A stretch of DNA of 22,869 bases from Pseudomonadota bacterium (GCA_023432075.1 JAEYVD010000566.1:1-22869), one strand, 5' to 3'; shown: positions 1 through 8,932, counted from the first letter of the stretch. Numbers and translations: made by a program. Notes: a model not told the origin generated them from the letters alone.

Positions 1-1812
1 GTGGTGGACGCGGCCGCCGCGGTGCCGCCCGCGCGCCGCAGTTCGGACCGCAGCGCGGGCGAGGGCGAGCGGGTGCTGCGAGTCACGGCCGATACGTTGA
101 ACAAGCTGCTGGGCCTGTCCAGCGAAACGCTGGTCGAGTCGCAATGGGTAGGGCCTTTCAGCGCCGCCATGCTGCGGCTGCGGCGGCTGCAGGCGGGCGC
201 GGCGCACGCGCTGGACGGGGTGCGCGCCGTGCTGGCCGAACAGCAGCTAGATGCGCGCGGCCAGGCGGCGCTGGACGATGCCCACCGCATCCTCGAACAA
301 TGCCAGCGGGAACTGACGCTGCGCGCCAGTGAAGTCGACGAATTCGGCTGGCGCATGAACCACCTGACGCGGCGGCTGTACGACACCGCGCTCGCGTGCC
401 GCATGCGGCCCTTTGGCGACGGCGTGGGCGGCATGGCGCGGATGGTGCGCGATCTGGGCCGCTCACTGGGAAAGCAGGTCCGCCTGGAGATCGAGGGCGA
501 AGACACGCAGGTGGACCGGGACATCCTGGAAAAACTGGATGCGCCGCTCATGCACCTGTTGCGCAACGCCGTGGACCACGGCATCGAGTCGCCTGCGCAG
601 CGCGAACAGACGGGCAAACCGGCCGAGGGCTTGATCACGCTGTCGGCACGCCATTCGGCGGGCATGCTGCTGGTCGAACTGGCCGACGACGGCTCCGGCA
701 TATCGCTGGATCACCTGCGCGAGGAAGTGGTCGAACGCAAGCTGACCAATGCGGAAACCGCGGCACGCCTGAGCGAAGCTGAACTGCTGGAATTCCTGTT
801 CCTCTCGGGCTTCAGCACGCGCGACGAAGTGACTGAAATCTCCGGGCGCGGCGTTGGGCTGGACGTGGTGCAGACGATGGTGCGCCAGTTGCGCGGCGCC
901 GTGCGGGTCCACCAGCAACAGGGCCGGGGGACGCGCTTCGTGCTGGAGATGCCGCTGTCGCTGTCGGTGGTGCGCAGCCTGCTGGTCGAGGTGCAGGACG
1001 AGATCTACGCATTTCCGCTGGCCTACGTCAGCCACGCGTTGCAGGTGGACGCCACCGACATCGAGCAGCTGGAAGGCCAACAGCACTTCCGTTTCCAGGG
1101 GCGGCAGATCGGCCTGGTGTCGGCGCGGCAGATCCTGCGCGCCGGCGAGGCCGCCCCGGCCGCCGATACCTTGTCCGTGGTGGTGGTGGGCGATCATGAC
1201 CGCCTCTACGGCATCGCCGTCGACCGTTACGTGGGCGAGCGCACGCTGGTCGTGCAGCCGCTGGACCCCCGGCTGGGCAAGGTGCAGGACGTCATGGCCG
1301 GCTCGCTGATGGACGACGGCACGCCGCTCCTGATCCTGGACGTCGAGGACATGCTGGTGTCCGTCCAGAAGCTCATCGAAGGCGGGCGCCTGTCGCGGGT
1401 AGACAGCGGGGCGGGCGCGGCGGCCGCGCGCCGCCGCAAGCGCGTGCTGGTGGTGGACGATTCATTGACGGTTCGCGAGCTTGAGCGCAAGCTGCTGCTG
1501 AACCGCGGGTTCGATGTGGCGGTCGCCGTGGACGGCATGGACGGCTGGAACATGTTGCGCAACGAGGACTTCGACCTGATCGTGACCGATGTCGACATGC
1601 CGCGGATGGACGGCATCGAACTGGTGACGCGCATCAAGGCCGACCCCAGGCTGCAGGCGCTGCCCGTCATGGTGGTGTCGTACAAGGACCGGGAAGAGGA
1701 CCGGCAGCGCGGGCTGGACGCCGGCGCCGACTATTATCTGGCCAAGGGCAGCTTTCACGATGATGCGCTGCTCGACGCCGTGGAAGACCTCATCGGGAAG
1801 GCTCGGACGTGA
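1..1812 (+). CDS. wspE: WspE-like hybrid CheA histidine kinase/response regulator (5' truncated)
   Basis: This is the C-terminal part of a CheA-type hybrid kinase of the Wsp surface-sensing system; it is open at the window edge, so the GTG at base 1 is probably not the true start. Visible domains, numbered from base 1, are a dimerisation/helical region (about 25-130), a HATPase domain (about 135-320) with N-box residues H185 and N189-H193, a DDGSGI G1 box near 230 and a GRGVGLD G2 box near 285, a CheW-like domain (about 325-460) and a receiver domain (481-600) with phospho-acceptor D530 in TDVDMP. The N-terminal HPt domain with the phosphorylated histidine is missing because it lies upstream. 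In the known Wsp pathway WspE phosphorylates WspR and WspF. The stop codon overlaps the next start, which indicates translational coupling. The WspE assignment rests on domain order and on the wspF and wspR neighbours. Confidence 0.9.
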   Translation: MVDAAAAVPPARRSSDRSAGEGERVLRVTADTLNKLLGLSSETLVESQWVGPFSAAMLRLRRLQAGAAHALDGVRAVLAEQQLDARGQAALDDAHRILEQCQRELTLRASEVDEFGWRMNHLTRRLYDTALACRMRPFGDGVGGMARMVRDLGRSLGKQVRLEIEGEDTQVDRDILEKLDAPLMHLLRNAVDHGIESPAQREQTGKPAEGLITLSARHSAGMLLVELADDGSGISLDHLREEVVERKLTNAETAARLSEAELLEFLFLSGFSTRDEVTEISGRGVGLDVVQTMVRQLRGAVRVHQQQGRGTRFVLEMPLSLSVVRSLLVEVQDEIYAFPLAYVSHALQVDATDIEQLEGQQHFRFQGRQIGLVSARQILRAGEAAPAADTLSVVVVGDHDRLYGIAVDRYVGERTLVVQPLDPRLGKVQDVMAGSLMDDGTPLLILDVEDMLVSVQKLIEGGRLSRVDSGAGAAAARRRKRVLVVDDSLTVRELERKLLLNRGFDVAVAVDGMDGWNMLRNEDFDLIVTDVDMPRMDGIELVTRIKADPRLQALPVMVVSYKDREEDRQRGLDAGADYYLAKGSFHDDALLDAVEDLIGKART

Positions 1813-2819
1813 GAATCGGGATCGTCAACGATATGCCGCTTGCCGTCGAAGTCCTGCGGCGCGTCATCGCGCTGGAACCGGGGCTGGAGATTGCCTGGAC
1901 GGCGTCCGACGGCCTGGAGGCCGTGCAGCAATGCGCGCGCGACCGTCCCGATGTCGTGCTGATGGACCTCATCATGCCCATCATGGACGGCGTCGAGGCC
2001 ACGCGCCGCATCATGGCGGAAACGCCTTGCGCCATCGTGGTGGTGACCTCCGACGTGGCGGGCCACACCTCGCGCGTCTTCGATGCCATGGGGCACGGCG
2101 CACTGGATGCCGTGGACACGCCGATGGTGGGCGCGACGGACATGCGCACGGCGGCGGCGCCGCTGTTGCGCAAGATCCGAAACATCGGCTGGCTGATCGG
2201 CCGCTACGGCAACCGGCCGGCGCTCAGCCCGGTCAGCAAGCCCGCCGCGTCCGCCGGCGCCCGGCGCCTCCTTGCCATCGGCGCCTCGGCCGGCGGCCCG
2301 GCGACGCTGGCGCAGCTGCTGCGCGATCTTCCCCTGGATTTTCCAGCCGGTATCGTGCTGGTGCAGCATGTGGACGCCTCGTTCGCGGCCGGCATGGCCG
2401 ACTGGCTGAATGACCAGGTGCCGCTGCCGGTCAGGCTGGCGCGCGAAGGCGAACGGCCGCTGCCCGGCCAGATCCTTTTGGCGGGCACGGATGACCATCT
2501 CGCGCTGCGCGAGGATGGTACCCTGCGGTACACCGACTGCCCCCGCGAAAGCCTGTATCGGCCTTCGATCGATGTTTTCTTCCATAGCGTGGCGCAGCAC
2601 TGGCGCGGCGTGGCGGTCGGCGTACTGCTGACCGGCATGGGCCAGGACGGGGCGCGCGGCCTGAAGGCGCTGCGCGAACGCGGATGCCTCACCATCGCGC
2701 AGGACCAGGCCACCAGCGCCGTTTATGGCATGCCGAAGGCGGCTGCCGCCATGCAGGCCGCGGTCGAGATCCGGCCGCTCGAACAAATTGCGTCCCGCGT
2801 CATCCAGGCGTTTGCCTGA
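1809..2819 (+). CDS. wspF: WspF, chemotaxis-type protein-glutamate methylesterase (CheB family)
   Basis: This 336-residue CheB-family protein has a receiver domain (1-120, phospho-acceptor D53 in LMDLIMP) and a C-terminal methylesterase domain (about 150-336). The catalytic triad is visible: S160 in GASAGG, H187 in VQHVD and D280 in GMGQDG. In Wsp systems WspF demethylates the membrane receptor WspA and so resets signalling; loss of WspF is known in Pseudomonas to raise cyclic-di-GMP and give wrinkly colonies. The start is a GTG that shares the sequence GTGA with the wspE stop. A GGGAAGG ribosome-binding sequence lies about 8 bases upstream inside wspE. The length is normal and all catalytic residues are present, so the protein should be active. 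Confidence 0.92.
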   Translation: MRIGIVNDMPLAVEVLRRVIALEPGLEIAWTASDGLEAVQQCARDRPDVVLMDLIMPIMDGVEATRRIMAETPCAIVVVTSDVAGHTSRVFDAMGHGALDAVDTPMVGATDMRTAAAPLLRKIRNIGWLIGRYGNRPALSPVSKPAASAGARRLLAIGASAGGPATLAQLLRDLPLDFPAGIVLVQHVDASFAAGMADWLNDQVPLPVRLAREGERPLPGQILLAGTDDHLALREDGTLRYTDCPRESLYRPSIDVFFHSVAQHWRGVAVGVLLTGMGQDGARGLKALRERGCLTIAQDQATSAVYGMPKAAAAMQAAVEIRPLEQIASRVIQAFA

Positions 2820-2853
2820 GGCGTGGCACAACGTAGGACATCAAGGACCCACT

Positions 2854-3867
2854 ATGCTCCCATCCCCTGAAGACACGGTTTCCGCGGATCTCAATTCGCA
2901 TGGGGCGATGGTGCTGCTCGTCGATGACCAGGTCATGGTGGGAGAAGCCATCCGGCGCGCGCTGGTGCCCGAAGCCAATATCGATTTCCACTATTGCTCG
3001 GACCCCTACAAGGCGCTGAGCGTGGCGATCCAGACGCGGCCCACGGTCATCCTGCAGGACCTGGTGCTGCCCGGCGTGGACGGCCTTTCGCTGGTGCGCG
3101 AGTACCGCGGCCATCCCGTGACACGCGACATTCCGATCATCGTGCTGTCCACCAAGGAAGATCCCGCGATCAAGAGCGCGGCCTTCGCGGCGGGGGCCAA
3201 CGACTATCTGGTGAAGCTGCCGGATTCCATCGAGCTGATTGCGCGCATCCGCTACCACTCGCGCTCCTACATGGCGCTGGTGCAGCGCGACGAAGCGTAT
3301 CAGGCGTTGCGCCAGAGCCAGCAGCAACTCTTGGAAAGCAACATGGAACTGCGCCGTCTCACCAATTCGGACGGCCTGACCGGACTGGGCAACCGGCGCT
3401 ATTTCGATGAGTACCTGAATGCCGAGTGGCAGCGCGCGGGCCGGGATAGCCGCGAGATCAGCATGCTGATGATCGACGTGGACCACTTCAAATCCTACAA
3501 CGACACCTACGGCCACATTGCGGGCGACGAAGCCCTCAAGCGCGTCGCCAACACCATCTTCGCCAGTTGCGACCGGTCCACCGACCTGGCGGCCCGCTTT
3601 GGCGGCGAGGAATTTGCGCTGGTGCTGCCGGGCACGCCCGGCGGCAGCGCGCGCCTGGCCGCCGAAAAACTGCGCCGCGCGGTGGAGGCGATGCAGATTC
3701 CCCAGCGCGACGCCGGCTTCGGGCCATGGCTGACCGTGAGCATCGGGCTGGCGACCGCCGTGCCGCTGGATGGGCAGCCGTGCACGGAGCTGATCCAGGC
3801 GGCCGACCGGGGCTTGTATGAAGCAAAGCGGCAGGGGCGCAACCGGGTGGTGCCGGGACAGCTTTGA
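2854..3867 (+). CDS. wspR: WspR, response-regulator diguanylate cyclase (REC-GGDEF)
   Basis: This 337-residue protein has an N-terminal receiver domain (phospho-acceptor D69 in LQDLVLP), a linker helix (about 140-170) and a GGDEF domain. The active-site motif is GGEEF at 250-254, and an inhibitory RxxD site (R241-D244) sits exactly five residues upstream, so product feedback inhibition should be intact. The enzyme makes cyclic-di-GMP from two GTP when phosphorylated by WspE, promoting biofilm formation. ATG 2854 is chosen because an AAGGA sequence lies 6 to 10 bases upstream and the receiver starts shortly after; the reading frame is open further upstream, but only over out-of-frame wspF sequence. 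It is the last wsp gene here. The next gene converges on it, with 52 bases between the stops and no convincing terminator. Confidence 0.93.
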   Translation: MLPSPEDTVSADLNSHGAMVLLVDDQVMVGEAIRRALVPEANIDFHYCSDPYKALSVAIQTRPTVILQDLVLPGVDGLSLVREYRGHPVTRDIPIIVLSTKEDPAIKSAAFAAGANDYLVKLPDSIELIARIRYHSRSYMALVQRDEAYQALRQSQQQLLESNMELRRLTNSDGLTGLGNRRYFDEYLNAEWQRAGRDSREISMLMIDVDHFKSYNDTYGHIAGDEALKRVANTIFASCDRSTDLAARFGGEEFALVLPGTPGGSARLAAEKLRRAVEAMQIPQRDAGFGPWLTVSIGLATAVPLDGQPCTELIQAADRGLYEAKRQGRNRVVPGQL

Positions 3868-3919
3868 GGCGCTTGGCTGCAGCCCAGCGTTCTTACCGGG
3901 GTGGCGGCGGCTGACGTCG

Positions 3920-4990
3920 CTACCCGTCCGCACGCCCCAACCGTTGTGACAGGTCACGCGCCGCGGCGAGCAGCGCAACCGGGACTTCACCATCCCAATC
4001 CGCGGGCAGACGCTCCGCCTCGCAGGTCGTGGAGATCGCCAACACCATGTTGCCGGCGGCGTCATACACGGGCGCGCTGAACGCGTTGACCGTGATCTGG
4101 TGACGGGGCGAGGCCGCGGCGCCCACGGCGCGCGCCAGGCCATGTTGCCGCGCCTCGGCCACCCGCTGCGCAAACTGGCCGTTGTCCGGCTGGCCGCTGC
4201 GCGAGCGCGCTTGCAATTCTTCATCGGCGAGCGGTTGCGTCTGGTCGGGCGGCATGAATGTGGCGAAGGCGACGCCGGTGGCTGACTGCGTCAGGCTCAC
4301 GACGACGCCGGCTTGCAGGAACGGGCTGACGGGATGCGCGGACGGTTCCCAGCCGATGATGGTGGCGCCCTGGTTGCCCCACACCGCGATGCCGACGGTG
4401 CGTTGCCCGATGCGTTCGCTGATCGACGGCAACGCAGCCAGCGCGATGCGCTGGGCCTTCAGGCTGCCAAGGCCTGCCGCGCCGGTCTGGCTGCCGACCT
4501 CGCCGAGGTCATGCGCGAAGGTCCGCAGATACCGGCCGTCGCCGAAGGCAAGCGAATGGTGTCCGCTTCGATGGATTTTCTCTACCTGACCGAGGTACAC
4601 GACGTGATCGCCGCCGGGATAGGCGGCCACCTTTACGCATTCCAGATGGGCCGCGCAGTCGTCGATGATGGGCACGCCGCCCAAGCCGGCCATGACCGGC
4701 ACTTCGCGGAACTTGTCGGCGCCCGACTTCGCAAACTGGTTCGAGACGTGCACCTGGTGATCCGCCAGGATGTTGACGACGAAGCGGGGACAGTCGCGAA
4801 ACGCCGGGTAGCTGCTGGAGGTGGTGGACTGGCTCCACAGGATCAGCGGCGGATCCAGCGAGACCGAGCTGAACGAGTTGGCGGTGACACCGTAAGGCTT
4901 GCCTGCGTTGTCGCAGGTGGTGATCACGGTAACGCCGGTGGGGAACGCGCCGAGCGCGCGTCGGAATTCCTTGCTGTCGAAGGGTGTCAT
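3920..4990 (-). CDS. Flavin reductase fused to IclR-type effector-binding domain
   Basis: The 356-residue protein starts with a flavin reductase-like (FMN-binding split-barrel) domain at about 1-158. Typical family stretches are FPTGVTVIT near 16-24, GVTANSFSSVSLDPPLIL at 34-51 and GDHVVYLGQV at 127-136. The remaining half (about 165-352) resembles the ligand-binding half of IclR regulators: an ATGVAF stretch at 238, an AR-GLARAVG stretch near 280-290, and ITVNAFSAPVYDAAGNMVLAIS at 299-320, which matches the IclR pattern of inner beta strands. There is no helix-turn-helix, so it is not a regulator. It probably uses NAD(P)H to make reduced flavin for the monooxygenase at 6192, perhaps gated by a ligand. 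The ATG at 4990 is preferred over upstream starts because AGGATG precedes it and the putative transcription start lies near 5065. Confidence 0.85.
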   Translation of the reverse strand: MTPFDSKEFRRALGAFPTGVTVITTCDNAGKPYGVTANSFSSVSLDPPLILWSQSTTSSSYPAFRDCPRFVVNILADHQVHVSNQFAKSGADKFREVPVMAGLGGVPIIDDCAAHLECVKVAAYPGGDHVVYLGQVEKIHRSGHHSLAFGDGRYLRTFAHDLGEVGSQTGAAGLGSLKAQRIALAALPSISERIGQRTVGIAVWGNQGATIIGWEPSAHPVSPFLQAGVVVSLTQSATGVAFATFMPPDQTQPLADEELQARSRSGQPDNGQFAQRVAEARQHGLARAVGAAASPRHQITVNAFSAPVYDAAGNMVLAISTTCEAERLPADWDGEVPVALLAAARDLSQRLGRADG

Positions 4991-5071
4991 GCTCGCATCC
5001 TGTTTCGTGGGCGCCAGGCCCGTGGCAAAGGCGTTGAACATGCGCCGCCGCTTACCGCCTGGCATGGGCCA

Positions 5072-5128
5072 AGTCTAGGAGTGGCGGCGATTCGCCCACA
5101 AATTGTGTTCCGGTATGCGTCTATTACG
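5072..5128 (-). promoter_or_regulatory. Putative promoter and LysR-type control element of the flavin reductase gene
   Basis: On the minus strand a 33-base block (5128 to 5096) contains CGTAATAGACGCAT, a 10-base gap and then AATTTGTG within the perfect dyad CACAA-T-TTGTG (5107-5097). A weak sigma-70 promoter fits: TTGTGG as -35 (5101-5096), an 18-base spacer and TAGACT as -10 (5077-5072). The block matches 21 of 33 bases in the monooxygenase promoter region in the same orientation relative to the -35. The promoter boxes are weak matches and were found by eye. Confidence 0.45.
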
Positions 5129-5150
5129 TACCGTTATAAATGCGCGGGCG

Positions 5151-6086
5151 TCAGACCGGCTCGGCGAGCTGTTCGCGAAAGTGTTTGCGCAGATAGTCGC
5201 GGAACGCTTGCGCGGCGGCGGACAGTTCGGCCCGGCGCGACAGGATGCAGCCCCAGTGGCGGGTGGCGTCCAGGTCCTTGATCTCGATGAGCACACGCGA
5301 TGACTGCGCATTGCGCTGCACCATCGTGCGCGGCAGGAACGTGACGCAGTTGCCGGCGTCGATCATGCCCAGCAGCGTCGGCAGCGTTGACGCGGTGGTG
5401 TGCTCGAACGTCAATCCCTGCTTGGCGAATTCCTCTGTCAGGTGCTTGCGCAGCGACAGGTAGCGGTCCAGGAACATGATGCGGTAGGGCGCGATCATCG
5501 ACAGCGTGACGCTGGCATGGGTGGCAAGCGGGTGGCCGGCGGGCACGACGAGCAGGACCTTTTCCTCGGCCAGCGACTGGAATTGCAGCCCGCGCTGCTT
5601 GGTGTCCAGCGCCGCCACGGCGAAGTCCGCCGCATCCTGCGTGATGGCCTGGACCACCTGCGCATAGGGCAGGTCGCGCAGCACGACCTGGATGTCCGGA
5701 TAGCGCTGCTGGTAATCGTGGATGAGGCGCGGCAGTACCGTCGCCGCCAGCATCGGCGTGCAGGCGACCACGATACGGTTGCGGCCGGTCTCGGCGCTTT
5801 TCTGAAACTGGCGCATGACGTCGCGCAGGCCCGCGAGCGCGGCTTCGGCCGCGTCTCGCAGGCGCAGGCCTTCAGGCGTGGGGGTGACCTGGCGCGTGGT
5901 CCGTTGCAGCAGCTTGATGCGCAGCTTGTCCTCTAGCCGTTTGACGCGGTTGGTGACGGCCGGCTGGGACAGATGCAGCTTGCGGGCGGCCTCGCTGAAG
6001 CTGCCTTCGCGTACGACCCATAGAAAGGTTTCCAGCTCGGAAAGTTCGAGCCGCGTCAGGGCGGAGGGGTCGGTCGATTGATTCAT
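5151..6086 (-). CDS. LysR-family transcriptional regulator, divergent from the monooxygenase operon
   Basis: This 311-residue LysR-type regulator has an N-terminal winged helix-turn-helix (about 15-74; conserved FSEAARKLHLSQPAVTNRVKRLE and the RTTRQVTPTPEG segment) and a two-lobed periplasmic-binding-like effector domain (about 100-300). The ATG at 6086 is chosen because it gives a normal LysR N-terminus; the open frame continues far upstream but only as antisense to the monooxygenase gene. It lies between the flavin reductase gene (same strand, 160 bases downstream) and the divergent monooxygenase operon. This is the standard arrangement for a LysR that controls its neighbour and itself. The inducer is unknown; a pathway substrate or intermediate is the likeliest candidate. 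Confidence 0.92.
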   Translation of the reverse strand: MNQSTDPSALTRLELSELETFLWVVREGSFSEAARKLHLSQPAVTNRVKRLEDKLRIKLLQRTTRQVTPTPEGLRLRDAAEAALAGLRDVMRQFQKSAETGRNRIVVACTPMLAATVLPRLIHDYQQRYPDIQVVLRDLPYAQVVQAITQDAADFAVAALDTKQRGLQFQSLAEEKVLLVVPAGHPLATHASVTLSMIAPYRIMFLDRYLSLRKHLTEEFAKQGLTFEHTTASTLPTLLGMIDAGNCVTFLPRTMVQRNAQSSRVLIEIKDLDATRHWGCILSRRAELSAAAQAFRDYLRKHFREQLAEPV

Positions 6087-6089
6087 GGT

Positions 6090-6145
6090 CGTTATAGATG
6101 TATCACGCCGCGGAAATTGTGCATATCCGAGTCGACACCAATACT
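6090..6145 (+). promoter_or_regulatory. Divergent promoter region with putative LysR-type element (monooxygenase operon)
   Basis: The 105-base gap between the divergent LysR and monooxygenase starts contains the block 6090-6122: CGTTATAGATGTAT with an ATA-N4-TAT dyad, an 11-base gap, then AAATTGTG. It is followed by a weak sigma-70 arrangement: TTGTGC as -35 (6117-6122), a 17-base spacer and AATACT as -10 (6140-6145). The predicted transcript starts near 6152, leaving a leader of about 40 bases. The block also lies just upstream of the LysR start codon, so binding there could repress the regulator's own gene. Confidence 0.45.
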
Positions 6146-6191
6146 GACGCCACTTCGTCCTCTTCAGACCCCACCGGAAACCGGAAAAGCA

Positions 6192-7556
6192 ATGAGCACA
6201 AACGCCCGTCAAATGGCCCTGGTGGCCTTCCTGCAAGCCCAGAATTGTTCCAACTATGTCGGCTCGTGGAGAAATCCGTCGAGCATGACCGACTATCTGA
6301 CGCCGGAGTACTACCAGCGCATTGCCCGCACGCTGGAAGACGGCCGTTTCGACATGGCGTTCTTCGATGACCGCCTGGCGATGCCGGACATCTACAACGG
6401 CAATCACCACGAAACCGTGCGTCACGGCGTGCGTGCCGTGAAGCTTGAACCCACGGCGGTGCTGATGGCGATGGCGATGGCCACGCGCCACCTTGGGCTG
6501 GGCGCCACATACTCCACGACCTACTACGAACCGTTCCATGTGGCGCGCCTGTTTGCGACCTTGGACCTGATGACGAAGGGCCGCGTAGCCTGGAACGTGG
6601 TCACGTCGATGAACGATTCCGAGGCCGCCAACTTTGGCCACACCGAGCATCTGGAGCACGACCTGCGTTATGACCGCGCCGATGAATTCATGGAAGTGGT
6701 GATGGGCCACTGGGATACCTGGGAGGACGACATCATCGTCGCAGACAAGGCCGAAGGATTTTTCGCCGATCCGGACAAGGTGCGCCGTCTGGATCACGCT
6801 GGGCGCTTCTTCCGTTCTCGCGGTCCGCTGACCGTACCACGTTCGCCGCAGGGCAATCCGGTGATCCTGCAGGCCGGCCAGAGCGGGCGTGGGCTGGCCT
6901 TTGCCGCGCGCTGGGCGGAAGTGGTGTTTGCCAAGTACCCCACGCTGGAGGGCGGCATCAAGCAATACCAGGCGCTCAAGGAAGGTGTGGCCAAGGCGGG
7001 CCGCGATCCCGATGATCTGAAAGTGGCGGCCGAGGTCAAGATCATCGCCGCCGAGACCGAGAGCCTGGCCAAGGAAAAGCGCGACATGATCGCCGGGCTG
7101 TCGCGTCCCATCGACGGCCTGACGATGATCGGCGAGACGGCCAACATCGATTTCTCCGGCCGGCCCTATGACCAGCCCTTCACCGACGAGGAGCTTGCCG
7201 CGATGTCCTGGCAAAGCCTGCGCGACAAGGTGGTGCAGGTGAGCGGAAAGAAGAACCCGTCCGTGCGCGATTTTGTCGAGGCGTCGGGCCGCGGCACGCT
7301 GAATGACGGCCCCGTGTTCTGCGGGACTGGCGAGCAGGTGGCCGACATGATGGAGGAGTGGTTCAGCAAGGGGTGCGACGGGTTCGTGCTGTCGGCCACT
7401 GCCGTGCCGGGCACCTACGAGGAGATCGTGCGCCTGGTCATTCCGCATCTGCAAAAGCGCGGTCTGGTGCGCAAGGAATACGGCGGCGGCACGCTGCGCG
7501 GCAACCTGGGATTGCGCCGGCCGCGCGCTGGGGACTGGAAGGCCGGCAGCCGCTGA
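6192..7556 (+). CDS. NtaA/SnaA/DszA-family FMN-dependent monooxygenase (bacterial luciferase-like)
   Basis: This 454-residue protein has the features of the group that includes nitrilotriacetate monooxygenase component A, DszA, SnaA and long-chain alkane monooxygenase. These are bacterial luciferase-like TIM barrels that use reduced FMN from a separate reductase and molecular oxygen. Recognisable stretches are SWRNPSS near 26, FDMAFFDDRLAMPD near 54, LGLGATYSTTYYEPFHVARLFATLD (about 101-125), GRVAWNVVTSMNDSEAANFG (about 130-149) and VILQAGQSGRG near 225. The length suits the family. ATG 6192 is preferred to upstream starts because a GGAAAAGC sequence precedes it and the family N-terminus begins here. 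It is the first gene of the operon; the next starts 11 bases after its stop. Substrate cannot be read from sequence: known relatives act on aminopolycarboxylates, sulfones and alkanes. Confidence 0.88.
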   Translation: MSTNARQMALVAFLQAQNCSNYVGSWRNPSSMTDYLTPEYYQRIARTLEDGRFDMAFFDDRLAMPDIYNGNHHETVRHGVRAVKLEPTAVLMAMAMATRHLGLGATYSTTYYEPFHVARLFATLDLMTKGRVAWNVVTSMNDSEAANFGHTEHLEHDLRYDRADEFMEVVMGHWDTWEDDIIVADKAEGFFADPDKVRRLDHAGRFFRSRGPLTVPRSPQGNPVILQAGQSGRGLAFAARWAEVVFAKYPTLEGGIKQYQALKEGVAKAGRDPDDLKVAAEVKIIAAETESLAKEKRDMIAGLSRPIDGLTMIGETANIDFSGRPYDQPFTDEELAAMSWQSLRDKVVQVSGKKNPSVRDFVEASGRGTLNDGPVFCGTGEQVADMMEEWFSKGCDGFVLSATAVPGTYEEIVRLVIPHLQKRGLVRKEYGGGTLRGNLGLRRPRAGDWKAGSR

Positions 7557-7567
7557 GGACAACCGAC

Positions 7568-8932
7568 ATGACCCAGACTAGCGTACGCATGATGTCGGCC
7601 AGCGGCATCCTGGGCTACGGGTTTCCGGAAGCCTCGATCAAGGCCGCCATGGAACTCAAGCCCCATATGGTCGGCGTGGATGGCGGCTCCAGCGACCCCG
7701 GCCCGCATTACCTGGGGTCCGGCAAGACCTTGAACTCGCGCATGGCCATGAAGCGCGACCTGTCGCTGCTGCTGCGCGCGGCCATCGCCAACGGCATTCC
7801 GATGATGGTGGGCACCTGCGGCGGCGCCGGGGGCGAGCCCCATCTGCAGGCCTGCGCCGACATCGTGCGGGAGATCGCCCGCGAGCATGACCTGCATTTC
7901 AAGATGGCGCTGATTCATGCCGAGCAGGACCCGGCAGTGATCAGGCTGGCGCTGTCCGAGGACCGCGTCCGCGCGCTCGGCACGGCGGGCCCCTTGACCG
8001 CGGAGGATGTCGATGAGGCCGTGCGCATCGTCGGCATGATGGGGCCGGAACCCTATCGTGAGGCCTTGGCCGAAGGCGCGCAGGTGATCCTGGGAGGACG
8101 CGGCACGGATCCGGCGCCGTGGGTGGCGCTGGCCATGCATCACGGGTTGCCGGAGGCGCCGGCCTGGTACGCCGGCAAGATGCTGGAATGCGCGTGCAAT
8201 GCGGCGATTCCGAAGAAGCACGATTGCCTGATGGTCACGGTGGGCGAGGACTACGTGGAGGCCGAGCCGCTCAATCCGGAGCTGCGCTGCACGCCGTTGT
8301 CGGTGGCGGTGCAAGCCTTGCACGAGAATGCGAGTCCGGTGTTGCGGTATGAGCCGGGCGGTTGCGTCGACACGCGCGATTGCGAGATCCGCGCGGTGTC
8401 GGACCGCCGCGTCCGGATCACCGGCATGAAGTGGGAGCCCGAACGCTACACCATCAAGCTCGAAGGCGTGAAGCGGGCGGGCTTCAGCGCGGTGGCCTTT
8501 GCCGCCACGCGGGATCCGGGGCTGATCGGTCAGGCCGCCACCTTCCTGGACTTTGTCCGCGCCTCCACCGCCACAAAGGTCGCCGCGCTGGGGTTGGCGC
8601 CCGAGGACTGGCAGCTCGTTCTCAGGGTGTACGGCGCGGATGGGGTGATGGGGGCGTGGGAGCCCAGCCCTGATTTCAGGCCGCAGGAACTTGCCATCGT
8701 CGCGGAGGTCGTGGGCAAGACGCAGGAGATCGCCAACGCCGCGCTGTCGCTGGCGCGCGTGACGCTGCTGCACTCCGACTTTCCGGGGCGCATGTGCCGA
8801 GAGGGCAACATGGCCTTTCCGTTCTCGCCTTCGGATATCGAGCGGGGCCCGATCTACGAGTTCTTCATGCAGCACGTGATCGAAGTGGCGGATCCGCTCA
8901 GCTTGTTTCCCATTGAATACGAAGCCGTCTGA
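7568..8932 (+). CDS. AtuA-family protein (DUF1446, acyclic terpene utilisation-like)
   Basis: This 454-residue protein matches my recall of the DUF1446/AtuA family, named after the atu citronellol/geraniol utilisation cluster of Pseudomonas, where AtuA has no firmly established reaction. Characteristic features are a glycine-rich GVDGGSSDPGPHYLG segment near 36-50, the MVGTCGGAGGEPH segment near 80, QVILGGRGTDPAPWVALAMHHG near 176-197 and a C-terminal FPFSPSDIERGPIYEFFMQHVIEV segment. No signal peptide or membrane segments are seen, so it is probably cytoplasmic. ATG 7568 has a GAGGAC ribosome-binding sequence 8 bases upstream at the monooxygenase stop. It is followed, 17 bases after its stop, by a DUF4387 protein, a pairing that suggests a shared function. 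Confidence 0.85.
   Translation: MTQTSVRMMSASGILGYGFPEASIKAAMELKPHMVGVDGGSSDPGPHYLGSGKTLNSRMAMKRDLSLLLRAAIANGIPMMVGTCGGAGGEPHLQACADIVREIAREHDLHFKMALIHAEQDPAVIRLALSEDRVRALGTAGPLTAEDVDEAVRIVGMMGPEPYREALAEGAQVILGGRGTDPAPWVALAMHHGLPEAPAWYAGKMLECACNAAIPKKHDCLMVTVGEDYVEAEPLNPELRCTPLSVAVQALHENASPVLRYEPGGCVDTRDCEIRAVSDRRVRITGMKWEPERYTIKLEGVKRAGFSAVAFAATRDPGLIGQAATFLDFVRASTATKVAALGLAPEDWQLVLRVYGADGVMGAWEPSPDFRPQELAIVAEVVGKTQEIANAALSLARVTLLHSDFPGRMCREGNMAFPFSPSDIERGPIYEFFMQHVIEVADPLSLFPIEYEAV

Noticed and set aside
3868..3919. Possible bidirectional terminator between wspR and the flavin reductase gene (GGCTGCAGCC palindrome)
   Set aside because: The palindrome has no loop and no T-run on either strand, so it is not a convincing terminator.
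1755..4224. Long minus-strand open frames opposite wspF and wspR (up to about 470 codons)
   Set aside because: They are antisense to genes with intact catalytic motifs, have arginine/alanine-rich unfamiliar translations and no family resemblance; they are expected by-products of high GC content.
6087..7562. Upstream extension of the LysR open frame to 7562, giving an apparent 803-residue protein
   Set aside because: The extra part is antisense to the monooxygenase gene and has no recognisable domain, while ATG 6086 gives a normal LysR N-terminus.
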